Of a stretch of DNA of 64,000 nucleotides, positions 1 to 11,228 are shown piece by piece; position 1 is the first letter of the stretch; each line of letters opens with the position of its first letter. The stretch is from Thermomucor indicae-seudaticae (lineage: Eukaryota > Mucoromycota > Mucoromycetes > Mucorales > Lichtheimiaceae). The DNA lies in contig JSYX01000020.1 in assembly GCA_000787465.1 (NCBI GenBank), positions 49,705-113,704 of the forward strand, given 5' to 3'. Both the position numbers and the translations under genes were made by a program. The notes beneath the pieces are model-generated. The model was given only the letters and a program-made list of their open reading frames with translations, ran no database searches and had not been told where the DNA came from.

Positions 1-103
1 AGATGCGGTCGGTCAAGCCCGAGCTACTTATTACCATCATCCAGAACGGCGTCAGTCGCGACGCGATTTACTTGGTCGCTCGTATGGTGCTGTACAGATA
101 TAG
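1..103 (+). CDS. Possible 3' end of an unknown gene cut by the window edge
   Basis: From base 2 a frame runs open to a TAG at 101-103 and encodes a basic, Arg/His/Tyr-rich tail that includes the run HHPERRQSRRDLLGRSYG. This has the composition of a protein C-terminus. A second frame starting at base 3 is also open to about base 150, so the choice of frame is a judgement. No family is recognised. The sequence upstream of the window would settle it. Confidence 0.3.
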   Translation, partial: DAVGQARATYYHHPERRQSRRDLLGRSYGAVQI

Positions 104-593
104 ATATACCCCACTCCCCTTTCTCACTATTTTTAAAGAGGTAGAATAATATCAAAACCCAAGTTAAGAACTAATTTTGTGCGTATAGCAGGAGGTATTG
201 CAAGAGGTATAAGCGGACTTTATTTCATAAGAAGCGGAGCCTATCGGACAGTATATGATCTTTTGGCTTTTGCCCCTGTTTTTCGACTATATTATACAAG
301 CAGTGCATCTCATTAAAGGGAGCCCTATATAGTGCGAGCAAGGAGTTCTTTATTACTGTTACATTGACACTTAACTTTTTCCATGAGGACCCCTTCCTTG
401 TCCCCCCTTCAGACATAAGGGGGTGAGCTAGATCTCCCCTATTCCCTCTTCCTCTCTTTTTTTGTTTCTTTTCACTTCTCTTGCTGTTGTATAAGCAACA
501 GAAGGGCGTCGATATCCATATTTTTTCCGCTGTTTGTCTTTTTTTACATTAAAGAATCAAAAAATAATAATATCAACAATTGAGTAATACGTC
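104..593 (+). promoter_or_regulatory. Intergenic region and promoter of the SH3/RA gene
   Basis: No gene is supported here. A pyrimidine-rich tract (about 438-500 and 530-546) precedes the start codon at 594, followed by an A-rich leader. CT-rich tracts just upstream of the start are common in fungal promoters; no defined binding site is claimed. The 63-codon minus-strand open frame at 225-416 has no coding character. Confidence 0.35.
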
Positions 594-1029
594 ATGACCT
601 CTACTTTACGTGGTGGAAATCATTGGCCCGAGCAGCAGCAGCAACAGCCGCAGGCGCCATGGCACCGTCGTCACGAAGATAACGATGGGTACCGCGAGAT
701 ACGAATAGTGGATCACCGTCCTCTCGAGGAAACAGTACATGAAGTGGTAGAAGAAGAGGAGGAGGAAGAGGAAGAAGAAATGATGGATGACGGATCATCC
801 ATGTCGTCTTCACCTAGTATACCCGACGAAAACATCAATTTTGATCTGGTTTATGCACTGCATACCTTTGTTGCCACGGTGGAAGGCCAGGCATCTGTTG
901 TCAAGGGCGATGCGCTGATACTGATGGAAGATACGAATATCTATTGGTGGCTCGTGGAGGTGCTCAAGACACACGAAGTGGGCTACATCCCCGCCGAAAA
1001 TATCGAGGTAAGACAGATAGAGAGAGGTG

Positions 1030-1061
<32 letters not shown>

Positions 1062-4000
1062 AAGCTGAACTCACGTTTCTTCAAGACACCTTATGAACGG
1101 TTAGCGCGGTTGAATAAGCATCGCAATGTCGAAATCACGTCGCCGAGTCCACAACTCCCAGACGTGGTAATGGAGCAGGAAACACCACGAACGCGTACCA
1201 ACAAAAAAAAGAATGTGACGATTGCCGAAGGAACGCGTGTGATTACTTTCGAGGTGGAATCTGAGGACGAGCAACAAGATGAAGCGGAGGAGGCTGCAGA
1301 AGAAGAGGAAGACGAATTTGAGGATGCGCAGCAAGAAGTTGTCAATAAGCAGCCAGAAGTCGTCCAGGAAATTCAGCAAACCGTGGAAGGGCCTTTGGAG
1401 ACGCAGGAAATGCGTGTTTTCTCGGGCAATATTGGACAGACAACGACCTTGTTTCATACCTTTAATATCACACTGGCAACGACAGCGGATGAATTGGTTC
1501 GGGAAGCCATGGTTCGGTTCCAGGTGCACAAAGATAAAGTGCTGGACGCTTCAGAGGGCACCGTCGAGTATTATTTAGCCGTACAGGGCTTGGACGGAGG
1601 TAAAAGAGCCCGATTATACTACTATGATGCAATGTAAAGACTCATTTCTCTGATATAGATGACTATGTGCTGGCGCCTCAGGATAAACCTTTGTCCATCT
1701 TCAAGACACTCACGGCTCCCTTCACAACACCAATGCCTTCGGTCTCACATATTCGTACAGCAGCACCTCAGGCGCCCTCTTCGTCTTCTAACACTACCAA
1801 CAACAGCGAAGCGTCGCGCTCTCGTCGGCGTCCTCGATCGAGTAGTTTCAGTAACTACGAACAGACATCGTATGATGAAGACTCTGTTTTCCGATTCTAC
1901 CTCCATCGACGCATCAAACGTCCACACGAACGCGAAGGCATGATTTACATTAAAGTGTCCTTGTATCCGGATGAAGACACAGTGCCTGCGCAGTCATCGT
2001 CCGAGAATAGCAGCAGCCGCCATCATCCACTCTCAGCCAATACAACTCCTTCGGGCAAAAAGAAGAAGCTTCTGGCACCACGCAAGGAAGTCGATCGGAT
2101 TGACAAGATCATGGCTGTCAGACAAGAGCACCAAGTCGGGACTGTGATTAATATGGCGCTGGAAAAGTTCCATGTGCCCGATGCGGAAGCGGAAGAATAC
2201 CAGCCCAGTCACTATCATCCCTTGGCTGCTATGCATGGACCTACCGATCGGTGTCTGACGAAATATCGCATGTCAGTGCGTGCTAATGGAAAAGGTATGG
2301 AAAAGGGATGCCGCTTGCAAATTAAAAAAAAGAGAGATATAACTTACGGATGGTATTATTATTAATAGAAACACGTCTTGACCCCCGCGAACATATGGCA
2401 ACTGTATTTCATCAGCAACAAAAGTCTTCTCAGCAGGGACCAGTGACCACCGATTTACTATTTATTTTACGCAAGGCTGAACCGGTGCAGCCCCAGCAAA
2501 GACATTCACCACCCATGTTGTCTCCTCTGGACCAACCCGAAAGGATGGATCATCATCAAGAACAACGGCGACCTAGTATCCTTGATCTTTTAATGGACTC
2601 ACCTCAGAACATGGATCGGCGACCGAGTTTCCCTGTAGTTTCAACAACAGCACCAGCAGTAAACCACTTGGAAGCCAGGAGGCCCTCCGCTCCAACAAAG
2701 TTACCCAGTCAGGAACGCAAGGGGTCTTTCACACCTTTCTCTTATCAAGCACCGATGATGGCAGGAGCCGCTCCAGCTTCTAATAACACGCTTGCTCCTC
2801 CTTCTCCTCTTACTGCTGCCGGCGCCCGTCGTTCTTCTCTTCTTTCAATTTCATCAACTGCAACTGCGGATATGGATGATCATACTTCTACTACAGACAA
2901 GCAACAACGTAAAAAGGAGAATTCCTTCACGAAGCAACTCAAAAGACTTGTCGGTTGGGGATCCAAGAGCAGTAAAAAGAACACCAACAACTCTTCTAAT
3001 TCATCAGCCACTAATAACAACGATAATAATAATAACCAAATGCTCCACCAGAACAGTTCGTCACTTAGCGTCATGTCGCCCTATATGGAGCACGCTTGCT
3101 CGTCCCAAATAAGTGTCGCATCGGCTCCTGTGGCGTCCACAGCTTTACTACCCAGCATCAATCGGCCGGATACGCCGCCAGGGGAGACGCCTGCACCTAC
3201 AAAACCTACTAGTCCGGAACCTACTGCTAGACCACGGAGTACGGTTTCGGTATCCAGTTCTTCTTCCGAAGAGGAAGAAGAAGAGTCTAGTAGCGATGAA
3301 GAAGAAGGAGACGGAAAAGTGGATATGGATGTAGATGCGGAGTCTAGTGATGAAGAAGATTCAGACGAAGATGAATCTGATCAAGAAGAAGAACAGGATA
3401 CATCCCAGAAGACTGAAGAGGAGCCGTCCGAACAAACGCTTCAGGCACAGTATGCACTATGGGCAGAATCCACCAAATCCGAGGAAGAACAACAACAACA
3501 AAAGATCGCCACCATTTCTCCTTCGTCAAGTGGCAGCACGGCGGCGTCTGCGTCTGCATCCTCTTCTTCTGTAGCTTCTGGACCATCTACTACGACAGCA
3601 ACGGCGGTCGATGTTACTACTACTACTACCACCACAATACCCGCGCCGCCTGTTGTATCGAATGATATGGATGACATTTACTTGCTCGTGACGCGGGGCG
3701 TTGATTACCTACAAAGTCGGGAAAGTACAAAATGGGATGATGAAGGCGGGTATGATTTCCATCCATGGAACAGACCAGATGGTTCATTTGCTGTGCGGAA
3801 AAAGTCTATTTCAACTGAACAAGTACCCGCCGACAAGACAAGTGAACCTGCTGAGTCCAAAGAGGAACAAGAGGTAGTAGAAGCAGAGAAGAAACAAGAA
3901 GAAGAGACAGTCAAGGAACAAGACAATCAGGAGCAGCAAGCACCAAAACGATCCAACAGTAGTAAACGGTCATCTACATCCTCCTCCTCCACGAGCCGTC

Positions 4001-4154
4001 CCATTGTTCAGCAACCACCGACTCAGACAGAGTCCTTAATGGATGAGGTAAGATAATCATACACTATTTATGTCCAGCAGAGAGGATCTAAGCATGTCTT
4101 CCTCTTTAACAGCAAGAACTACAGCTCTTTGTAGCATCCCATATTGTGTTTTAA
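594..4154 (+). CDS. SH3 and Ras-association-like domain protein, probable fungal polarity or cortical scaffold
   Basis: Five exons join in phase (594-1007, 1086-1599, 1659-2294, 2369-4047, 4113-4154) to give 1094 aa. Residues ~1-80 are Gln-rich then acidic. Residues ~82-140 form an SH3 domain (FDLVYALHTFVATVEGQ, then YWWLVEVLK and GYIPAENIE), followed by the conserved extension TPYERLARLNKHRN. Around residues 225-330 and again ~380-550 the sequence resembles ubiquitin-fold RA domains (extended strands such as MRVFSGN and DEDSVFRFYLHRR). The remaining half is Ser/Thr-rich with long acidic runs and looks disordered. The SH3 plus TPYERLARLNKHRN signature is shared with fungal SH3 proteins related to Bud14/Tea4 cortical factors; that link is from memory of the family, and the RA assignment is by pattern only. 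Intron 1 is 78 nt with no stop, so unspliced message would add 26 residues. Confidence 0.8.
1029..1061 (+). repeat. (TA)n(GA)n microsatellite inside intron 1
   Basis: A TA dinucleotide run passes directly into a GA run within the 78-nt intron 1008-1085. Because the intron is a multiple of three and has no in-frame stop, the repeat would be translated as alternating Tyr/Ile then Arg/Glu if retained. Confidence 0.85.
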
Positions 4155-4246
4155 TTTTCTCATGACGTTAATAATATTATTATCATTATTATTACTAAGC
4201 TTGATCGTAAATAAAAGAGTGTGTGTGTTGAGAGGGGTATATTATA

Positions 4247-4772
4247 TTATAAAGCCTGTTCTTCATCTTCTAATAGTTCTTCATCGTCCATCAGAGCCCG
4301 CTGATATTCCGCTTCACGTTTTCCTCCCCATCGTCGACGATGTTCACGTCTTGAAGTAATAAGATAATCTACCAAAAAGGCACCTAGCAGTCCCGCCATG
4401 CCGCCTAGGACATTGGCCAGTATATCGTATCCATCGAATGTACGATACTGTATAAAGCCTATGAGCAAGACCGGAAGCGAAAGAACCCCCTTTCACGAGT
4501 TTATTCATTACCGGTAACAGTCCTTGGACGAACTCACTCACGGTTGCCATGGTAAACAGGGTGACCGATGCCAGGAGCAAATTGCGTTTGTAGGAGAGAT
4601 CCCATAGGAAATAGAGACAGATGCCGAGAATCATGAAGCAAACAAAATGCAGAACCTTGTCATTCATTCGATCGTGTAGCTGGATGGGTGCGAACCCCAG
4701 AATGCCCAAAAGAACAAGCAGGAAGAATAGAATGATCAACACTCGTAATCGCATGAGTAGACAGTAATACAA
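4247..4772 (-). CDS. VanZ-like small membrane protein
   Basis: Two exons (4772-4512 and 4447-4247, intron 64 nt) give 153 aa. The first exon starts with a hydrophobic helix (VLIILFFLLVLLGILGF), then HDRMNDKVLHFVCFMILG, a second helix and the run SEFVQGLLP. Splicing restores QGLLPYRTFDGYDILANVLG, the core motif of the VanZ-like family (an E-x-x-Q helix followed by R-x-x-D-x-x-D-x-x-A-N). Four membrane helices are expected, with a charged tail ending EEQAL. VanZ was named from a glycopeptide-resistance gene, but fungal members have no established role. The gene is convergent with the SH3 gene (92 bp between stops). An alternative start lies six codons downstream. Confidence 0.85.
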
Positions 4773-5007
4773 GGAAAGATAGGCAGTAAATTTTTTGTGT
4801 TCTGGTTCTCTCCTTTAATGTCATGCTATTCACATCCTCAAAAGGAACTTATTCTTTGTCATAGCACGCAATAAAAGCATGTAGATGTCTGCACAGCTTT
4901 CAAAGACGTTCTCCATGTCAAGGAGAGCCGCATATGCCTCGTAGCAACACGGACAATCGTACGGTTCCACTTTTAAATCTCTTTTCCATTGCCCTCGCGC
5001 TAGGCTT

Positions 5008-8000
5008 TTAGGAATACTCTTCAGCCATGATAAGTAGAACTAAACTGGTCCAACCAGTAAAAGGATGGCTTCGAAGACCCTGGCCAGTCGAGTCCGAGTA
5101 TTGTTCCCAGACATACCCGGTCTTTTGATAATCCTATGATAAAAATGCCAGTCAATCTACCATATTTAAGTCAAGGCGATTTATGCTTTACCTTGTACAC
5201 GGTAGAGATGATGTTTTCCCTCAATCTGGTATAAATGTCTTTGGCCTTATCTTGATAAGGTCCAGGCGTATGCATGTAGTTCTGAATGAGAGAAACCGGT
5301 TAGATATTGGCCACATTTTCCAACCAATTTCGCTCTTACATTGTATAAGCTTTGTAGCGTCAAGTAATTAATGTTGATCCAAACCGGTCCACGCCAGTAA
5401 ACTTCTCCAGTATTGTACTTTGGGTCTGAGGCAGACAATGAGCGTAAACCGTACGGAGACCAAAGCTCGTTCTCGTCTTGGATCATGTCTAGGATAGCTC
5501 CCAGTTTAGGTGAGTCGGCTGGCAATAAACCCAAGGCCATCGGCATCAGAGAAAGGTAGCCCTTGTGGCAGACGTGGACCGGCAATCCTGAAAGCGTATC
5601 AGTCACTTACGGCTATCGCTTCCTGATATGATTGAGCGTACCTTCTTCGATCGTCTGGTCGCAGTATGCTTGGTGTTCTGTGCTCCAATGTAATGCATCC
5701 AAGTTCGATAGCATGTCCTGCTGAATCTGCGCGTATTCTTCCAGGTGCGTCGCATAATCCGGCCCAAGCTGGGTCGCAATGTCTTTCAAAAGTCCAGTTG
5801 CAAACGCCATCCAACACAAAAGGTCAGCATGCAGTTCACCGACATTGGGTGGTTCGCCGCGCGGATAGTCATCCAAACCAGACGTCAGAGTGTGCTCTGG
5901 TGTACGGCCTCTCCATCGGTAGACTTCCTTGCTGGGCGCATTCACTCGGTTAAACCGCTCTAAATGACCCCTTTGTGTAGCACGAAACCATTGCCAGTTG
6001 AGTCTTAGTTTGGGATACACCGATTCTAGCCAAGCACGGGCCATTGTAGGGTTCTGGACATGAAGATTTCGCAATACTTCAGGATCATCCAAACCCGCTA
6101 TTTTCCACAACGTGTTGTCACTTTCCATGATGCCGTCGTCATGGCGGGCTAAACGGTCCACATATCGCTTGATGGCCAAGAGCAACGTGGGCGGGTTTGC
6201 ATAGTGAGGAAACTGCGTCTGAAATTCTACGGGCACCTTGCTTCGAGCTTCTTCTCCTAGAATTTGCTCACGGCCAACCCAACCATTTTCGTCTATTAAC
6301 GACACCCAGTGTTTGATGATGTCGAGACTAAGAAAAAAGAACGCTAAGTAACATTTCGCTGCAAAACCAGTATATAGCGAAACCAACCTCAAGTCGTTAT
6401 CCCATTTGCCAATCAACAACTGGTGGAATCCTTCATCCCTATAGGCAAATAACGAAGTTAGGTCATTAGGTGACTTCGTCCTTCTCGAAGAGCCTCGTAC
6501 CAGTAAAAGCCTCGAGGGAAGAAGGGACGACTGGGCGTGGCTGTGAATAAGCTACGCGGTCTGTCTAGCTGAGGGTTTACCGGTGTATCTGAAAAGTGTT
6601 CCTCGTCCTGCATAGGAGGATGAGACCGATCAACAACGGAAGAGCCATAAAAGTAACCGATGCCTCCCAAAAGGTTGCTCAAAAGGAACTGTGCAAATTC
6701 AATTTCCTTATTCGAGTAACCTTTTTCTCGAAGATGGAACGTTTGTTCGAATCTCGCGTCAAAGTCATGGCTCTGCCGTGTTAGCTCGCTGTTCAATGTC
6801 TCAGCTAGTATGTAATACACGCGTCAATGGAACTATGAAGCGTGGGTAGGCTTTCTAGCGATACTTACTGGAAACCTTTTCCGCAGAGCTCTGAGAGTGA
6901 AAGAGTATATCAAACTAAGAACACCATTTTCAGTATAGTTACCAAGTTTGTCCCCTATTACAACTAACTCAATACCTGGAACTCGCCACTGAACACTTTT
7001 TGAAAGACGTAGAAATTCGCTATCTCATCCTCTCCTTCCGTCAACGTATTTTCCAAGGTAAGATACGCGTAAGGGCGCGACAAGGCTTCTTGTTGGCTGG
7101 TTTGAGCAAGACGATCCCGGGCTGCGAGAACCAGTCGTGGCATAATGATGTCTATAAAATAGACATTTTAGACAAAAAAAAAAGACTTTGTGTACACAGG
7201 AAACCATAGCCAACAAACCTTTTGCCCTCCAGATCTGACCTTCCTTGACTTCGCATCCCCACCATTGCGTACGCGACAAGTCTTGATTAATACCATCCTT
7301 CGGGCTTTCGTTTAAAGGACCTAATAAAGTAGTTCGATGTTCACTGTCTATATCCAGAATTATCTTCTTCCCATTTTCTTAACGAACCGTCCACTATTTG
7401 TATCTCAAAGTCACCAAGATCTGGCGTGTCACCTTCCAACTTGACGGGCGACTCAAGGCCCTAAGGCAAACGTTTGAGTAAAGGCTTGTCCAGATTACCC
7501 AAACACATCATAACCGTACTTTCCGCGAGAGTCGGCTGACAATATCCATACTACCTTCTCCCTCTAATCCGACGTAAAACAGAACACTGGTAACAGTAGG
7601 TCCAGCTTTAAGAAAAGAAACTTATATCAATCATCCACCTTTCTCTTTACTACCTACTCTCTACCGACCTTGATGATTCATAGGAACACCTCGGATACGG
7701 ACTCCCCAGTCGCCTCCTGTCTTATTCATAAGTCCTCATAACCATTCGTATATCATGCAGGATTTTACCATGCTTTCCACCGGGGATCTTGATAAACTCA
7801 GTCGTGATATCAATGTTGCTAGGTCCATCGTGGATCCTTTGCATAGCGTACCGTCGACCATCATGCTTATAGTATCCATAACCATTGATACCGTCACCTT
7901 GATCGCATGCATGGCGTGCCCCTTTTCAGAAATTCTCTCCCACGTGAGCTTATATCATTCCTCTCTTTATTCTTTCTGGTATACAAACGTTGAAAGCCCT

Positions 8001-8262
8001 GAAAGTGGCTACCGTCGAACCAAATGAGACCGGTCATTAAAGACTCAGGCAGTCGTGGGCGAGTGCCAAAGTACAAGTTGGGGCGATAAGTACCCCACAG
8101 CAGAGAATCATTAGCAGCTTGTCCTGCATTCAGGATGAATTGTGCGTCATCTGGACTCAGGGCAGCCTGAGTGGTGGCTGCTAGCAACGTGAAAACTATC
8201 ATAACGAGCTTCACCCATGAAGCATGACATGAGTACGGCCGCGACGGTAATAGACGCGCCAT
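5008..8262 (-). CDS. CWH41/GCS1: Mannosyl-oligosaccharide glucosidase (ER glucosidase I, GH63)
   Basis: Fourteen exons join in phase to 821 aa, close to yeast Cwh41 (833 aa). Exons run 8262-7989, 7921-7769, 7716-7669, 7605-7520, 7460-7388, 7347-7219, 7151-6976, 6890-6869, 6804-6501, 6438-6388, 6327-5642, 5587-5340, 5281-5192, 5133-5008. A short cytosolic tail and signal anchor (~residues 17-33) precede the lumenal N-domain motif [20 protein letters not shown], then [20 protein letters not shown]. The GH63 catalytic half carries [18 protein letters not shown] and the C-terminal [10 protein letters not shown] plus [13 protein letters not shown] motifs. The enzyme removes the terminal glucose from Glc3Man9GlcNAc2 on new glycoproteins in the ER, the first trimming step before calnexin-cycle quality control. 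Exon 8 is only 22 nt and intron 5 only 40 nt; both are needed to keep the frame. A start 27 codons upstream (8343) is possible but puts more residues before the anchor. Confidence 0.95.
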
Positions 8263-8551
8263 GGCTTGTTGATGAACAAATCGATCTACGTGTCCAAGAG
8301 TTGCTCTTTTCGTGCCATTCAGATACCGCTCCGATTGCGCCAAGCATAAACTTATGCTTGTAAGCTAGACTCAAACAAAAGGGAACTTGTAATAATACTA
8401 GGACTATCGTTGTTTACAGTTCTGAACCGTGTCTGCTTCTTTAATGTTATAACTGAAGATTCCACCGTACAGCAAGCCATTGAGCTTTCGTAGATATAAA
8501 AGGAACGTATGAGTAGCGTTGGCGCATTGCAAAGCAACTTATTTCTCTGAC

Positions 8552-8854
8552 TTACAAAGCCTTGGAGCCGCCACCGTTATTATCGTTGTTGATAACCATG
8601 TTCTCGTCGCAATTATCACTACTTTGAGTGGTCTTGGAGACCTTAACATTGGTGCTCCCAATGCCTCCTTTAAGGATACCATTCCCCTGATAACAATCGC
8701 TTCGTCAACAGGCAATTGTCTGTTTGAGCAGTAAAAATTCTCACCAAACCGATTTTGGCACCCTCATTGTTGGAGCGCCCGAGATATTGTTTAGGAACAG
8801 GCACGGCGGAGACGCAGTAAAAAAAGCAGCAGCGATCATAGAATACGCCTTCAT
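8552..8854 (-). CDS. Small putative secreted protein with an Asn/Gly-rich tail
   Basis: Two exons (8854-8750 and 8686-8552, 63-nt intron, phase 0) give 79 aa. The N-terminus MKAYSMIAAAFFTASPPCLF has the length and hydrophobicity of a signal peptide. After it come GNGILKGGIG and the polar end MVINNDNNGGGSKAL. Only one or two cysteines remain in the mature part. No family is recognised. The coding call rests on the signal-like start, clean splice sites and matching phase; it is too small and too split to stand out as a single frame. It lies upstream of and on the same strand as glucosidase I, 290 bp away. Confidence 0.5.
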
Positions 8855-9668
8855 TTTTCCTTTGTTGAAGGTGCACTTCGTATATTTTCAGCGTCTTTTA
8901 TACTTTGCTCGGGCTTTGGGGAAGGTCATGGTCCTCCCTAACCCGTTCAGTCCTCTTGCTCCTTAAAAGTTTCTCTGTTCACAGATGTCCAAACGGTGGG
9001 AGATGCCCGCCTTGACACAGTAATAGCATCCCTTGTCGTAAGAACATTATAGCTTTTTGTTATTTTTATCAAATATCTCCTTAGCACATAAAACAAACTT
9101 TATTCCTCCTGCATCTCTTACATCACGGATAAGCACAGGCCGAGCGAGTAATTCGCGGATATTATGTAGAGAGGTCGTCTTTTGGCTGGTAACTCATTGC
9201 CCACATCACTAGAAACCAATAACTCCCCCGGTTTTGAATCGAGGCGTCGCTAGTTGCATGATTTTGCTTGACATGAAACAACTCTCAGTTTCTCTTGCAT
9301 GGTTCTCTGCACAAAGCTACTGTTGTTGAAACGTAAAACACAAGACTTGATACATCGGACGAACGCGACCATTGAAATACCAAGACATCAAAGTTATCCG
9401 GGTTTAAATAATCCAGGTATCTTTTCGTGTAATGTAACTATTCCCTGTGCGTCGATGAGCTATAGACACCGGTCTTACGTATATTACATATTAACATTGG
9501 AAGGATGATACGTGAAAGCCCAAAGAGAATAACGACATCGCAGTGAACAAGTTGATACTTACAAGCACATATAGAAGAGTAAAGGGAAAAAGAGAAGGAA
9601 TATAAAGGAGAGAAAGAGAAAGAAGAAGAAGACGACTATATTCGGTTGATCCCATTTATTCCCCCCTC
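8855..9668. other. Intergenic region with no supported gene
   Basis: About 800 bp without a convincing frame on either strand. It contains a purine-rich low-complexity tract (about 9575-9640, AGAAAG repeats) just beyond the stop of the GSK3 gene. The open frame at 9299-9508 lacks codon or domain support. Confidence 0.5.
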
Positions 9669-11228
9669 TCAACGCGGCGTTCTGCTCTTTAGTTCAGCGA
9701 TCGGAATCGGATGGAAGTCATGAACGTCAATACCCCGTGAAAGCAAGTCTGCTTCTGCATGCGGAGGGACAAGCTTGTTTATCAAATCAGGCTTTATTGA
9801 AAGCTCTAACGGACGAAGTCAATCAATCTTGTTTCCAACTGACAAGCTTGTCTTGTCTCTTACCGTGTTCGCTAAAGTCGAATAACTTCGGTAGAGGCTT
9901 GCCATTTGGCAGTCGCGTTTCGGGATCACGCAGCTCATCGAAGAAAGGATGTGCCATAGCGTCAATAGCTGATAACCGTTTCATCGGCGCGTACTGCAAC
10001 AATTGGCTTATAAATTCGATCGCCTCTGGCGGTGTGCGAGATTTGAAAATCTTTGTGAATGCAGTCAGTCTCATACGATCATACAAAACGGCGCGCACAT
10101 TTCGATTACCTTCGAGAACGGATGCGGTTTAATCTGTGGGAACCGATGTTCCGTATAATTCGGATTCATGGCGAGAAGCTGTTCCTTTGTAGGGGTTCCA
10201 AGAACTTTGATAATTTCCACTAACTGGTCGATTCCGCTTTCACCTGGGAACATGGGTTGACAAAGCATCAATTCGGCCATGACACAACCAGTGGACCAGA
10301 TATCAATGTTGACAGTGTAGTTGGTTGCACCAAATATCAACTCTGGTGCCCGGTAGTAGCGGGAGCAAATGTACGATACGTTAGGTTCATTTGGTACCAG
10401 TACCTTGGCACTATAACAGTGTTTCATTTTGAATTTCCCGAATTATAACGAAGAGTCAAGGGGTGCACTCGTACCTTCCGAAATCGCACAATTTCAGTAC
10501 GCCGCTTGCGGGATCTAGTAAGAGGTTCTGTGGTTTGATATCGCGATGACATATTCCCAAAGAATGGATGTATGCGAGCGAGCGTAAAAGTTGATAGGTA
10601 TAAAGCTTGACAAGCAGCATTGGTACCGATTGTTTCGCCTTTGCATAATGCCGTGACGCTCGATATACTGTCTCTGGAATGTATTCCAAAACCAAATTGA
10701 GATAGACCTCTTCTTTCTAAAGGAACATGAATATCAACTCAAAACTCCTGTTATACAATCCTCTGTTTTATAAAGGATCTTACCTTTACGTCACCATGGC
10801 TGTAAAAGAATGCTTTCAGAGACACGATATTTGGATGAGACACGCTACGCATGATCTGCAGTTCTCGGTTCTACAAGCGGTAGGATGTAAGAAAAGCAAA
10901 ATAAACCCCCCTGATGAAACATTTAATACCTTGAACCGCCTATCTTGCAGCACTTTCTTTATAGCCACTTCTTCACCTGTGCGTAAAAGTTTGGCCTGGT
11001 ATACCACACCGAACGAACCATTACCAGCAACTTTATAGTTGGAGTAATGGAGTTGAATATCTTGCCCAGTTTTACCATCTTTGGCAGCCACTTTGATAAC
11101 TTTGAGTGGATCCGCGTCCCCTACATAGGCACCCCGAGAAAAGACGTTAGCGTAACGCAACTAAAGTAGGACCTTGATAGGGAAGTTTTACCCATGATCT
11201 TTAATCCACTCATTGGACCGTGCGCCAT
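9669..11228 (-). CDS. GSK3: Glycogen synthase kinase 3 (Ser/Thr kinase, CMGC)
   Basis: Seven exons (11228-11192, 11120-10930, 10870-10784, 10716-10475, 10410-10110, 10050-9864, 9805-9669) total 1182 nt, 393 aa. After [18 protein letters not shown] come the Gly-rich loop [12 protein letters not shown], the VAIKKV lysine, the catalytic loop [16 protein letters not shown], and the GSK3 activation segment [17 protein letters not shown] with the regulatory Tyr. The CMGC insert and the C-lobe [14 protein letters not shown] follow, then the hallmark tail [13 protein letters not shown] and [17 protein letters not shown]3 homologues phosphorylate primed substrates in stress, differentiation and metabolism. 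The acceptor at 9806 is chosen because it restores the conserved FSEHELS run without a stop. It sits beside the Yak1 kinase on the same strand. The short first exon is the least certain part. Confidence 0.95.

Noticed and set aside
1091..1529. Antisense frames across the SH3/RA gene
   Set aside because: Shadows of codon repeats in the acidic regions, with Ser/Cys runs opposite Glu/Asp codons.
9806..9863. A GSK3 last intron ending at the AAAG near 9792
   Set aside because: That junction leads to an immediate stop; the acceptor at 9806 restores the conserved FSEHELS tail.
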